Shown here: positions 1 to 5,908 of the stretch, in pieces
Numbering within the stretch: the stretch's first letter is position 1
Layout of the letters: the number at the start of each line of letters is the position of its first letter
DNA from: an uncultured Brevundimonas sp.
GTDB taxonomy: Bacteria; Pseudomonadota; Alphaproteobacteria; Caulobacterales; Caulobacteraceae
Direction: 5' to 3'
DNA: 5,908 nucleotides
Assembly: GCA_946481405.1 (NCBI GenBank)
Contig: CAMLNY010000097.1
Span: 1 to 5,908 of the forward strand
The notes under the pieces: model-generated
The model's database searches: none
Told to the model about the DNA's origin: nothing
What the model saw: only the letters and a program-made list of their open reading frames with translations
Translations under genes and position numbers: made by a program

Positions 1-15
1 AAAGGTGAAGCGAGG

Positions 16-90
16 ACCCCTCCCCCCCTGCGGGAGAGGGAGACGGCGCACGAGAGCGCAGCGATCGCCCTTGCGCCGACGGGGAGGGGT
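16..90. repeat. GC-rich intergenic inverted-repeat element
   Basis: A nested inverted repeat. The outer arms ACCCCTCCCC (16-25) and GGGGAGGGGT (81-90) are perfect 10-bp complements. The inner arms CGGCGCA (44-50) and TGCGCCG (72-78) are perfect 7-bp complements, and GCGATCGC (61-68) is self-complementary. There is no reading frame with protein character here. The layout resembles the short multicopy intergenic repeats common in Caulobacterales genomes. It lies just beyond the 3' end of the minus-strand sugar operon remnants. Multicopy status cannot be seen from one window, and a role in mRNA 3'-end folding is only inferred. Confidence 0.5.
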
Positions 91-104
91 GAAAGTCACT
101 TTGA

Positions 105-345
105 TCAAGCGAGCACGGGACGCATCTCGTCCGCTTCCCGGTACCCCTCATCCGTCCCGAACCGCCCCCCGGCGATCCGGTTAGCGGAGGGGACCAGTGG
201 AAAGCTGGAGGTCTCCAGCGGATGGGTCGCGCCCTCCGGCGTCGGCCTGAGGATGTTGCGGCCCTTCCCACGTTAGCCGGGCCACGGCCGCGCCGGGTTC
301 TGGCCGCAGGCCCAACGACCAGTCTCCGTGCGTCAGAGTGATCAC
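105..345 (-). pseudogene. Aldose 1-epimerase (galactose mutarotase) remnant, frameshifted and truncated
   Basis: Only the N-terminal part of an aldose 1-epimerase survives. Reading starts at GTG 345 with VITLTHGDWSLGLRPEPG, then ARLTWEG. The frame then slips near 262-264, where one G appears to be inserted in a GGG run. It continues in another frame as RNILRPTPEGATHPLETSSF, PLVPSANRIAGGRF, reaching a TGA at 107-105. The RPTP...LETSSFPLVP.ANRI block is characteristic of the GalM family. Ser replaces the usual aromatic residue in the P-Y-A-N-R-I stretch. After GGRF about 17 residues without recognisable homology precede the stop. Intact family members are roughly 280-350 aa, so about three quarters is missing. 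Its GTG overlaps the stop of the upstream lactonase remnant by 4 bases (GTGA), a relic of translational coupling. The former role was anomer interconversion of an imported aldose. A catalytically active product is not expected. Confidence 0.82.
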
Positions 346-583
346 AGTCGCACCCAATGCTGGGTCAGGCCGGGCGTATCGACCCGGACCCTGTAGAGAC
401 CGCCCAGTGTCGGCTGCTCCGCCCGCTTGTCGGCGTTGTGGAGCCAAGCGCCGTCATCGACACCATAGCGATGCAGCTTGAGACCCTTGATGTCGACGAA
501 CCAGACGGCCCGGCGCGCGGCGTCCCAGACCGGGCTCTCGCCCAGCTCCGCTCCGGGTCCCAGACCAGTTCCGGCTCGCCCAC
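342..583 (-). pseudogene. SMP-30/gluconolactonase-family sugar lactonase remnant with internal deletion and frameshift
   Basis: Translation probably began at GTG 583. GGAG at 594-591 lies 7 bases upstream, inside the end of the dehydrogenase gene, and only 3 bases separate that gene's stop from this start. The first residues read VGEPELVWDP. A single missing base near 553-556 shifts the frame, after which GAELGESPVWDAARRAVWFV and DIKGLKLHRYGVDDG are the classic SMP-30 N-terminus. Around 435-455 the sequence jumps to a C-terminal stretch, KRAEQPTLGGLYRVRVDTPG, and ends at TGA 344-342. Family members are about 290 aa and only about 80 codons remain, so roughly 200 codons of the beta-propeller are gone. 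Intact relatives hydrolyse aldonolactones (for example xylonolactone or gluconolactone) to the sugar acid. This copy cannot form the propeller or its metal site. Confidence 0.82.
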
Positions 584-586
584 CCG

Positions 587-2047
587 TCAGCTCCAGGAGT
601 AGGCGGTCTTGGTCTGGGTGTAGAACTCCACCGCCGCGAACCCTTGCTCGCGGGCACCGTAGCTCGACGCTTTCGAGCCGCCGAACGGGACGTGATAGTC
701 GACCCCGGCTGTCGCCAGGTTGACCATCGTCATGCCGGCGCGGGCGCGGCGCTGGAAGTCGCGGGCGTGCTTCAGGCTGGTGGTGACGATGCCGGCGGAC
801 AGGCCGAACTCGGTCGAGTTGGCGACGGCCAGAGCCTCTTCGTAGTCCTTGACGCGAATGGTCGAGGCGACCGGTCCGAAGACCTCCTCGGTGTTGATCC
901 GCATCGACGGATCGGTGTCGGCGATCAGGGTCGGCTGGACGTACCAGCCGGGATTGTCGAGCTTCAGCCGGTCTCCGCCGGTGACGATGCGGCCGCCACC
1001 CTGGCGCGCGATGTCGATGTAGGAATAGCTGGTCTCCATCTGGGCCTCGCTGACGGCGGGTCCCATCTGAGTCGTCGGATCCAGCGCGTCGCCGACCTTC
1101 AGGGCCGCGACCTTCTCAGCCAGAGCGGCGACGAACCTGTCGTGGATCGCATCGGTGACGATCAGGCGGCTGGAGGCCGTGCAGCGCTGGCCTGTGGCGA
1201 AAAAGGACCCGTCGAGCGCCACCATCACGGCGCGATCGAGGTCGGCGTCGTCAAGGACGATCAGGGGGTTCTTGCCGCCCATCTCAAGCTGTACCCGCGC
1301 CTGACGCTTGATGGCGCCCAGAGCCACGCCCGCGCCGACGCCCTGCGAGCCGGTGAAGGACACTCCGTCCACATCGGGGTGGTCGACGATTGCCTGACCC
1401 ACGCCGCCACGACCGATGACGAGGTTGAACACGCCTTTGGGCAGGCCGGCCTCGACCAGAATGTCGGCCAGCGCCGAGGCCGTGGCCGGAGTCGGCCCGG
1501 CGGGCTTCACCACCACCGTGTTGCCGAAGGCCAGCGCCGGCGCCGCCTTCCAGGCCGGGATGCTGGTGGGGAAGTTCCACGGCGTGATCAGGCCATAGAC
1601 GCCGACCGCCTGACGATAGGTCTGGATCTCGACGCCGGGGCGGACGCTGTCGAGATTCTGGCCGTGGCGGCGCAGGGCCTCGCCGGCGAAATATTTGAGG
1701 ATGCGACCCGCACGCACGGTCTCGCCGATGCCCTCGGGCAGTGTCTTGCCCTCCTCGCGCGAGAGCAGACGGCCGAGCTGTTCCTTGCGCGCCGCGATCT
1801 CGTCGGCGGCCTTCCGGAGCGTTCCCGCCCGGTCCAGTACATCGGAGCGAACCTCGGGCGAAGCCTCCGACCAGGCCGGGAAAGCTGCCTTCGCCGCAGC
1901 GACCGCCGCATTGACCTCGGCCTGACCCCCGTCCGGGGTGCGGGCGACGATGTCGTTGGTGTTCGACGGATTATGGCTCTCGGTCGGACGGGCGACCTCG
2001 GCGCGTTCGCCGTCGATCAGGTGGCTGAGGTTCAGGGTGTCGGTCAT
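587..2047 (-). CDS. NAD(P)-dependent aldehyde dehydrogenase, probable alpha-ketoglutarate-semialdehyde dehydrogenase (XylA-like)
   Basis: A complete 486-aa class I-type aldehyde dehydrogenase. Visible motifs are TPWNFP with oxyanion Asn158, cofactor Lys181 in KPAG, FTGS (231-234), the general base Glu255 in LEMGGKNP, the catalytic Cys289 in GQRCTASS, and EEVFGPV with Glu388. The ATG at 2047 is chosen because AAGGA lies 7 bases upstream. A longer reading from TTG 2077 would swallow that ribosome binding site. The overall sequence and the C-terminus TKTAYSWS strongly resemble, from memory, the Caulobacter xylose-operon XylA, which oxidises 2-oxoglutarate semialdehyde to 2-oxoglutarate at the end of the Weimberg pathway. 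The flanking lactonase, epimerase and sugar-porter remnants support a sugar-acid role. The KPAG motif lacks the Glu that favours NAD+ in many relatives, so NADP+ use is possible. Substrate specificity is inferred; the family assignment is secure. It is the only intact member of its operon. Confidence 0.93.
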   Translation of the reverse strand: MTDTLNLSHLIDGERAEVARPTESHNPSNTNDIVARTPDGGQAEVNAAVAAAKAAFPAWSEASPEVRSDVLDRAGTLRKAADEIAARKEQLGRLLSREEGKTLPEGIGETVRAGRILKYFAGEALRRHGQNLDSVRPGVEIQTYRQAVGVYGLITPWNFPTSIPAWKAAPALAFGNTVVVKPAGPTPATASALADILVEAGLPKGVFNLVIGRGGVGQAIVDHPDVDGVSFTGSQGVGAGVALGAIKRQARVQLEMGGKNPLIVLDDADLDRAVMVALDGSFFATGQRCTASSRLIVTDAIHDRFVAALAEKVAALKVGDALDPTTQMGPAVSEAQMETSYSYIDIARQGGGRIVTGGDRLKLDNPGWYVQPTLIADTDPSMRINTEEVFGPVASTIRVKDYEEALAVANSTEFGLSAGIVTTSLKHARDFQRRARAGMTMVNLATAGVDYHVPFGGSKASSYGAREQGFAAVEFYTQTKTAYSWS

Positions 2048-2070
2048 GCGGCGGTCCTTGCAGAAAAGCG

Positions 2071-2089
2071 CCGGCAACGGCGTCGCCGG
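2071..2089 (-). other. Short inverted repeat ahead of the dehydrogenase gene
   Basis: CCGGCAAC (2071-2078) pairs with GTCGCCGG (2082-2089), with one mismatch and a 3-base loop. Read on the minus strand the hairpin is followed by CGCTTTTCT. This looks like a weak intrinsic terminator or attenuator between the transporter remnant and the dehydrogenase. The T run is short and offset, so it may be chance in GC-rich DNA. Confidence 0.22.
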
Positions 2090-2103
2090 GGAAGGCAGGG
2101 GTG

Positions 2104-2166
2104 TCAGCCGGTGATCTCTTCCAGTTCGCGGCCATGGGTCTCCTTAACCCGGGCCTGAACGAGGAA
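2104..2166 (-). pseudogene. C-terminal remnant of a sugar-porter family MFS transporter
   Basis: Read on the minus strand, 2166-2104 gives FLVQARVKETHGRELEEITG and then TGA at 2106-2104. The ending KETxGRELEEI matches the conserved C-terminus of proton-coupled sugar porters (PETKGRSLEEI type), which lies on the cytoplasmic side after the last transmembrane helix. The reading frame is closed just upstream by TAG at 2169-2167, and a different gene ends at 2196, so the remaining ~450 codons are absent. It sits 56 bases before the dehydrogenase start, where the transporter of a sugar catabolic operon would be expected. The match is short, about 13 informative residues, so the call rests on motif plus context. 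Confidence 0.55.
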
Positions 2167-2195
2167 CTAGGAGACCAGGGCGCAAGGGGCGCCGG

Positions 2196-3269
2196 TCAGG
2201 CGTAGCGCAGCGTGGTCTCGCTGACGGCGGCGTCGCGCCATTCCACCCAGTCGCCATAGGGATGGCAGCTGGCGAGGACGCGGCTCTCGCCGGTGGGCCA
2301 GGACGTGAGACGCAGTTCGACCTCGGTCCGGTCCTCGGTCCATTCGAACCCGATCCACAGCAGGGGCCGCTCGGGCGAAGCGGCTTCGCCGGCGAGGGCC
2401 ATGGAGGCGACGACCTGGCGGCGCTCCCCGGCGCTCAGGTACTGCAGCACCATGGTGTGAACGACGACGCGGCAGACGCCCACGGCCTGGGGTTCGGCCA
2501 GACGCTCGGCCAGCCAGGGGGCGGCGTGGCCCTGATCGACCCGCGGCGGATGGACGGCGGCGATCTTGAGCGCCTCTTCCAGGCGTTTCGATCGGGTCGG
2601 CTGGTCGGCCCAGACGAAGGACAACAGGCGCTCGCGATGGGCGGCGTCCGAGGCGCGGAGGGGCAGAAGGTCGACGCCGCGGGCCGCCGCGATGGACACC
2701 GGCCGGGCGGTCGGCAGCGGACCGCGCCACTCCGGCGCGATCCGGACGCCTGACGCCGGATCGCCCGACTGCACCGAGCCGAGCCGGTGGTCGTAGCGGT
2801 CGAGGTTCAGGTTCAGGCCGCAGCTCGACCCCAGCTCCAGCAGTTCGAACGGCATCGGCCGGTCGAGCGGCGCGGCCATCAGGGCGGCCATGATCGCGCC
2901 GGTGCGGGCGACCTCATTGGTCTGTGTCGGGTGACGGATCCAGTCGGCGATGAAGGCGTCGGAGGCGGCCAGCGCCTCGCCTACTGCGCCGTCGAAGTCG
3001 CCATGCTCGCGGCGATACAGGGCGGCTAGAGAGGCGGGCGAACCGCGCCGGGCGAGCGAATGCAGCGCCCCGTTTACGCGCAGGCCGACGGCGGCGGCGG
3101 CGGCGTCACCCGGCCAGTTCCGCACCGCGCCCGCGGTGAGCGGCGCGAGAGACAGCTGCCGTCCGGCGGCGTCGAGAACGCTGGCGATGAAGGGGGAGCC
3201 CATGGCGCGGCAGCGATCGGCTTGCCGCGCGAGATCATCCTCATGCGCGACGGCGGTGAAGCCGATCAT
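2196..3269 (-). CDS. DUF2332 family protein of unknown function
   Basis: A complete 357-aa protein with the marks of DUF2332 (PF10094): [15 protein letters not shown] (13-27), [15 protein letters not shown] (116-130), [20 protein letters not shown] (143-162), GVDLLPL (198-204), [16 protein letters not shown] (215-230) and [11 protein letters not shown] (268-278). The length is typical of the family. There is no signal peptide or membrane segment, so it is probably cytoplasmic. The block ELGSSCGLN resembles the glycine-rich motif I of SAM-dependent methyltransferases, suggesting a Rossmann-like core. That is inference, as I know of no demonstrated activity for the family. ATG 3269 is preferred because similarity begins right after it and GGTGG lies a few bases upstream. 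The in-frame stretch extending to 3455 has no protein character. It ends 30 bases before the sugar-porter remnant on the same strand, probably brought close by deletion. Confidence 0.85.
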   Translation of the reverse strand: MIGFTAVAHEDDLARQADRCRAMGSPFIASVLDAAGRQLSLAPLTAGAVRNWPGDAAAAAVGLRVNGALHSLARRGSPASLAALYRREHGDFDGAVGEALAASDAFIADWIRHPTQTNEVARTGAIMAALMAAPLDRPMPFELLELGSSCGLNLNLDRYDHRLGSVQSGDPASGVRIAPEWRGPLPTARPVSIAAARGVDLLPLRASDAAHRERLLSFVWADQPTRSKRLEEALKIAAVHPPRVDQGHAAPWLAERLAEPQAVGVCRVVVHTMVLQYLSAGERRQVVASMALAGEAASPERPLLWIGFEWTEDRTEVELRLTSWPTGESRVLASCHPYGDWVEWRDAAVSETTLRYA

Positions 3270-3617
3270 CAAGTCACCACCCGCATACACACGCGCCCGA
3301 AGAAAAACAGAACCTGGAAGTTTCGGCGCCGGTCTCGCCTCATGTCGCGGGGAGCGACCGGGTGATCCACGCCGGCGCGTCTTCACTGCCAAGGCTGGTA
3401 GACAGACGGACTTAATGCCCTGTGAAGGTCCGGCTAAGGGGTTTCCCGGATGCAACCTTAACCATCTTTTCAGCGGCCGCCGCCTAACAGCGGAACGGAC
3501 GCCGGGGGATATGGCGGCTCATCCAGACATTCGAGCGACGTTGCATGGTTTTCCAATATACTAAGCGTGTTGCGACGTTCGTGCGTGCTCACCGCCAGAC
3601 CACGGGGTTCTGAGACC
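3270..3617. other. Divergent intergenic region between the DUF2332 and chemoreceptor genes
   Basis: 348 bases without a convincing gene. They must hold the promoters for both divergent genes. Visible signals are a CtrA-like box (3458-3472) and an AT-rich TATACT hexamer at 3557-3562, about 55 bases before the chemoreceptor start. Open frames crossing the region are low-complexity, Arg/Pro-rich shadows. Confidence 0.6.
3458..3472 (+). promoter_or_regulatory. Candidate CtrA-type binding site
   Basis: TTAACCATCTTTTCA contains TTAACCAT, the strong half of the CtrA recognition sequence (TTAA-N7-TTAA). The second half is TTCA, one mismatch. CtrA is the cell-cycle response regulator that controls many motility and chemotaxis genes in Caulobacterales. 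The box lies about 145 bases upstream of the chemoreceptor start, so its position relative to the transcription start is uncertain. A weaker TTAA-N7-TGAA lies at 3412-3426. Confidence 0.35.
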
Positions 3618-5501
3618 ATGATGTCGTCCATGAAAATCCCCCGCAAACTCAGCCTTTCCTTCGTCCTGATCTGCGTCTCGGCGGCTGTGATGATGACGGT
3701 GTTCTTCGGCACCATCATGATGATCCGCGCCTCCAACGAGAGCAGCAACCTGACCCGCACGGTCGAGGCCAAGGCGATGTCGCTGGAGACCTCAATCCTG
3801 CGCCAGAACAGCCAGTTCCGCGGGTTCCTGGTGACCGGGGACGAGACCTATCTGAAGTCCTACTACGAAGGCCGCGACGAGTACGACGAGACCGTCGTAG
3901 AGCTGAACGGCCTGCTGACCGACGCCGACAAGCGGGCGCTGGTCGAGCAGTCGCGCGTCGCCACCGTGGCCTGGCGCGCCAACTGGGGCGACCGGATGAT
4001 CGCCATGGTCCGCGCCGGCGGCCGCGAGGAAGCCGCCCAGGCCGTCCGCGACGCGGGCAAGGCCGTTCTGGTCAGCGACGCCGTCCTGCCGCTGCGCGAG
4101 CTGCGCGAGGGCGAGGCTGCCCTGACCGCGCGCAACATGGCCCAGCAGGAAGCGGCCATCGTCGCCCTGATCGTCGGCAGCATCGCCCTGATCGCCATCG
4201 CCATGGTCTTGTCGGCCATGCTGAGCAAGCTGATCGCCCGGCCGATCACGACCCTGACCTCCGCGATGGGCCAACTGGCGGCCGGCGACAACGACATCGT
4301 GGTCGACGCCGACCGCAAGGACGAACTGGGCGACATGGCCCGCGCCGTTCTGGTCTTCCGCGACACCGCCCTGGCCAAGGCCGAGGCCGACGCCGCCAAG
4401 ATGGAGGCCGATCGCGCCAAGGCCGCCGCCGAGCGCAACAAGGCGGAAGCCGATCAGGCCCAGCGCCAGGTCGTCGACGCCCTCGACACCGCTCTGGAGG
4501 CACTGGCCGCCGGCGACCTGACCCACGTCATCAGCACCCCCTTCGCGCCGGAATACGAACGTCTGCGCAAGGCCTACAACGTCGCCGTCCAGGGTCTGGA
4601 AGAAAGCCTCGCGGGCGTCGCCGGATCGGCCGAAAGCGTCCGCATGGGCGCCACCCAGATCTGCCATGCTTCGGAGCATCTGTCGCAGCGCACCGAGCAG
4701 CAGGCTTCCACCCTGCAGGAGACCACCACGGCAACCAACCAGGTCACGGACATGGTCGGCGGCACCGCCCGCAGCGCCTCGGAAGCCCGCACCGCCATCA
4801 CCATGGCCAACGGCGACGCCGCCGACGGCCGGGCCATCGTCGAACAGGCCATCTCGGCCATGGACGCCATCAAGGTCGGCTCGCAGGAGATCAGCGAGAT
4901 CATCGCCATGATCGACGGCATCGCCCTGCAGACCAATCTGCTGGCGCTGAACGCCGGGGTCGAGGCGGCCCGCGCGGGCGAGACCGGCCGCGGCTTCGCC
5001 GTCGTCGCCGGCGAGGTTCGCGAACTGGCCAGACGCACCGTGGACGCCGCCAAGGACATCAAGGAACTGATCAGCAAGTCGTCCGAGGACGTGAAGCAGG
5101 GCGTCGACCGCGTGGCCGAGACCGGCGAGATGCTGGCGCGGGTCGTGTCCAGGATCGGCGACGCCAACACCCTGGTGGTCAACATCGCCCACGGCGCCCA
5201 GACCCAGGCCGAGAACATGAAGCAGGTGAACGGCGCCGTCGCCAGCATGGACCGCTCGACCCAGCAGAACGCCGCCATGGCCGAGGAAGCGACCGCCGCC
5301 GCGCGCATCCTGTCGACCGAGGCCGACGAACTGGCGACCCTGGTCGCCCGCTTCCGCCTGAACCCCGGCCGCGAGGTCGCCGCGAACCGGACGCCCGCTC
5401 CGGCTTCGCCGGCCAGACCCCAGCCACGCATGGTCGCCCGCACAGCCGGCGCCCTGGCTCTGAAGCCGGTCGCGGTCGAGGACGACTGGCAGGAGTTCTG
5501 A
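3618..5501 (+). CDS. Methyl-accepting chemotaxis protein with CHASE3 sensor and two HAMP units
   Basis: A 627-aa inner-membrane chemoreceptor. Transmembrane helix 1 spans about residues 13-36. A periplasmic sensor follows to about 178 and carries a CHASE3-like signature ([20 protein letters not shown]). Transmembrane helix 2 covers about 179-202. HAMP 1 (about 203-252) contains ARPITTL and [15 protein letters not shown]. An Ala/Lys/Glu-rich coiled coil (253-285) leads to a second HAMP-like unit (about 286-335, [11 protein letters not shown]). The antiparallel signalling coiled coil has its CheA/CheW-binding tip at [20 protein letters not shown] (432-451). A Pro/Ala-rich linker ends in DWQEF, an xWxxF pentapeptide like the CheR/CheB tether NWETF, so adaptation by methylation is likely. 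The ligand is unknown. ATG 3618 is chosen (GAG just upstream; ATG 3621 and 3630 also possible), because the stretch from GTG 3567 adds non-homologous residues. No che genes are adjacent. The gene is monocistronic, with a terminator directly after it. Confidence 0.93.
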   Translation: MMSSMKIPRKLSLSFVLICVSAAVMMTVFFGTIMMIRASNESSNLTRTVEAKAMSLETSILRQNSQFRGFLVTGDETYLKSYYEGRDEYDETVVELNGLLTDADKRALVEQSRVATVAWRANWGDRMIAMVRAGGREEAAQAVRDAGKAVLVSDAVLPLRELREGEAALTARNMAQQEAAIVALIVGSIALIAIAMVLSAMLSKLIARPITTLTSAMGQLAAGDNDIVVDADRKDELGDMARAVLVFRDTALAKAEADAAKMEADRAKAAAERNKAEADQAQRQVVDALDTALEALAAGDLTHVISTPFAPEYERLRKAYNVAVQGLEESLAGVAGSAESVRMGATQICHASEHLSQRTEQQASTLQETTTATNQVTDMVGGTARSASEARTAITMANGDAADGRAIVEQAISAMDAIKVGSQEISEIIAMIDGIALQTNLLALNAGVEAARAGETGRGFAVVAGEVRELARRTVDAAKDIKELISKSSEDVKQGVDRVAETGEMLARVVSRIGDANTLVVNIAHGAQTQAENMKQVNGAVASMDRSTQQNAAMAEEATAAARILSTEADELATLVARFRLNPGREVAANRTPAPASPARPQPRMVARTAGALALKPVAVEDDWQEF

Positions 5502-5552
5502 TCGGACCTCCACCAGCCGGAGACTTGCCGGATCCACGTTTCGAGACGGATC

Positions 5553-5587
5553 GCGGATCGTCGCACAGCGGCGGTCCGCTTTTCTTT
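5553..5587 (+). terminator. Rho-independent terminator after the chemoreceptor gene
   Basis: A 12-bp stem (5553-5564 with 5568-5579, two G-U pairs) closes a 3-base ACA loop and is followed at once by TTTTCTTT (5580-5587). It lies about 50 bases after the chemoreceptor stop and ends that transcript. It isolates the chemoreceptor from the secreted-protein gene downstream. Confidence 0.85.
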
Positions 5588-5785
5588 GGCCGCTATTGAC
5601 GGCTCGCCGCGCGGCCATTTCGGCAGGTACGTAGAACTACGTAGTGGATACTACGTATAAATACTTGAAGTGACAACGAGCGATCAAGTCTAGTCTGTCT
5701 ATCTGCGTAGTTATTCTTTGATGACTTAACCAAAAATACGGCTTTCAAGCATAGAACAAGGTCAAATCCCTCCTGGAGACCTCCC
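5588..5785 (+). promoter_or_regulatory. AT-rich upstream region of the secreted-protein gene
   Basis: From about 5625 to 5770 the composition drops sharply in GC relative to the rest of the window, as expected of a strongly regulated promoter and leader. It contains the TACGTA cluster, a TATAAA hexamer (5656-5661), a GTGACA hexamer (5670-5675) and a TTAACCA (5726-5732). I cannot assign a definite -35/-10 pair. GGAG at 5775-5778 is the ribosome binding site of the next gene. Confidence 0.5.
5627..5658. promoter_or_regulatory. Cluster of three TACGTA palindromes, candidate operator
   Basis: TACGTA occurs at 5628-5633, 5638-5643 and 5652-5657. The middle copy extends to the perfect 10-bp palindrome ACTACGTAGT (5636-5645), and ACTACGTA recurs at 5650-5657. 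The starts are 10 and 14 bases apart, so the first two lie on one face of the helix. A degenerate copy, TGCGTAGT, sits at 5704-5711. The cluster lies 130-160 bases before the TTG start of the secreted protein and overlaps a TATAAA hexamer. A dimeric regulator binding in tandem is inferred. I do not recognise which one. Confidence 0.45.
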
Positions 5786-5908
5786 TTGAAATCCCTCTAT
5801 ATCACCGCCGCGCTCGCTCCCCTGCTGCTGGCGGCGCCGTCCTACGCTCAGACCGCGCAAGCCCCGGCCCGTCAGACGGCTTGGGAGGCCAGCCGGACGC
5901 GCGTCAGC
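5786..5908 (+). CDS. Exported protein of unknown function, N-terminus only (runs off the window)
   Basis: The first 41 codons of a gene that continues past the window. It opens with the Sec signal peptide (M)KSLYITAALAPLLLAAPSYA: a short positive N-region, a hydrophobic core, and a signal peptidase I site predicted after Ser-Tyr-Ala, before QTAQAPARQ. The start is TTG at 5786, supported by GGAG exactly 7 bases upstream. No ATG or GTG in the same frame is available between the upstream stop (TAG 5708) and the signal peptide. The product is therefore periplasmic, outer-membrane or secreted. The mature residues visible are too few to name a family. The long AT-rich leader with repeated palindromes suggests individual regulation, separate from the chemoreceptor gene. 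Confidence 0.72.
   Translation, partial: MKSLYITAALAPLLLAAPSYAQTAQAPARQTAWEASRTRVS

Noticed and set aside
1..104. A CRISPR array or tRNA in the left-edge repeat
   Set aside because: There is only one nested inverted repeat, with no regularly spaced direct repeats, and no cloverleaf or anticodon arm can be drawn.
181..447. An 88-residue minus-strand ORF as a small gene
   Set aside because: It is a composite of out-of-frame lactonase sequence, the in-frame start of the epimerase, and out-of-frame epimerase after the slip, so it is better described as parts of two pseudogenes.
644..2158. A 504-codon open frame on the plus strand opposite the dehydrogenase gene
   Set aside because: It is antisense to a gene with complete catalytic motifs; its sequence is Gly/Asp/Arg/Ala-rich without a recognisable family, typical of a shadow frame in high-GC DNA.
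3270..3455. A 62-residue N-terminal extension of the DUF2332 protein
   Set aside because: The added residues are Arg/Pro-rich with no family similarity; DUF2332 homology starts right after ATG 3269.
3541..3562. A sigma-70 promoter formed by TTGCAT (3541-3546) and TATACT (3557-3562)
   Set aside because: The 10-base spacing is too short for a standard sigma-70 promoter. It could fit the looser Caulobacter spacing, but the -10 box does not match that consensus.
3792..5618. A 608-codon open frame on the minus strand opposite the chemoreceptor
   Set aside because: Composition is low-complexity Gly/Asp/Val/Leu mirroring the Ala/Glu-rich receptor codons, and it would run through the intrinsic terminator; no domain is visible.
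5634..5657. An EcfG (general stress) promoter, GGAAC-N16-CGTT type, read from AGAAC and CGTA
   Set aside because: Both boxes carry a mismatch, and the CGTA is already explained as part of a TACGTA palindrome.

Overview
The window is GC-rich DNA that reads like an alphaproteobacterium of the Caulobacterales (Brevundimonas/Caulobacter type). This placement is inferred from codon use, from protein style (XylA-like aldehyde dehydrogenase, Caulobacter-style chemoreceptor, DUF2332 protein) and from a TTAACCAT box of the CtrA type. No phylogenetic marker is present.

Positions 1-2166, minus strand, hold the wreck of a sugar-oxidation operon. In transcription order there are: the last codons of a sugar-porter (MFS) transporter, an intact aldehyde dehydrogenase (486 aa) resembling alpha-ketoglutarate-semialdehyde dehydrogenases, a gutted SMP-30/gluconolactonase-type lactonase, and a truncated, frameshifted aldose 1-epimerase. 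A GC-rich intergenic repeat follows at the left edge. In an intact state these products would import a sugar, interconvert its anomers, open its lactone and oxidise the final semialdehyde to 2-oxoglutarate (Weimberg-type route). Here only the dehydrogenase still looks functional.

Positions 2196-3269, minus strand, encode a complete DUF2332 protein of unknown function. Positions 3270-3617 are a divergent intergenic region with a CtrA-like box. Positions 3618-5501, plus strand, encode a membrane chemoreceptor with a CHASE3 sensor, two HAMP units, a signalling hairpin and a C-terminal CheR-docking-type pentapeptide. A strong intrinsic terminator follows.

Positions 5588-5785 are a markedly AT-richer leader with three TACGTA boxes. 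It runs into the start of a secreted protein that begins with TTG and is cut by the window edge.

I see no new defence, mobile or RNA system. The parts most worth a second look are the decaying operon remnants, which simple ORF calling would miss, and the TACGTA cluster.
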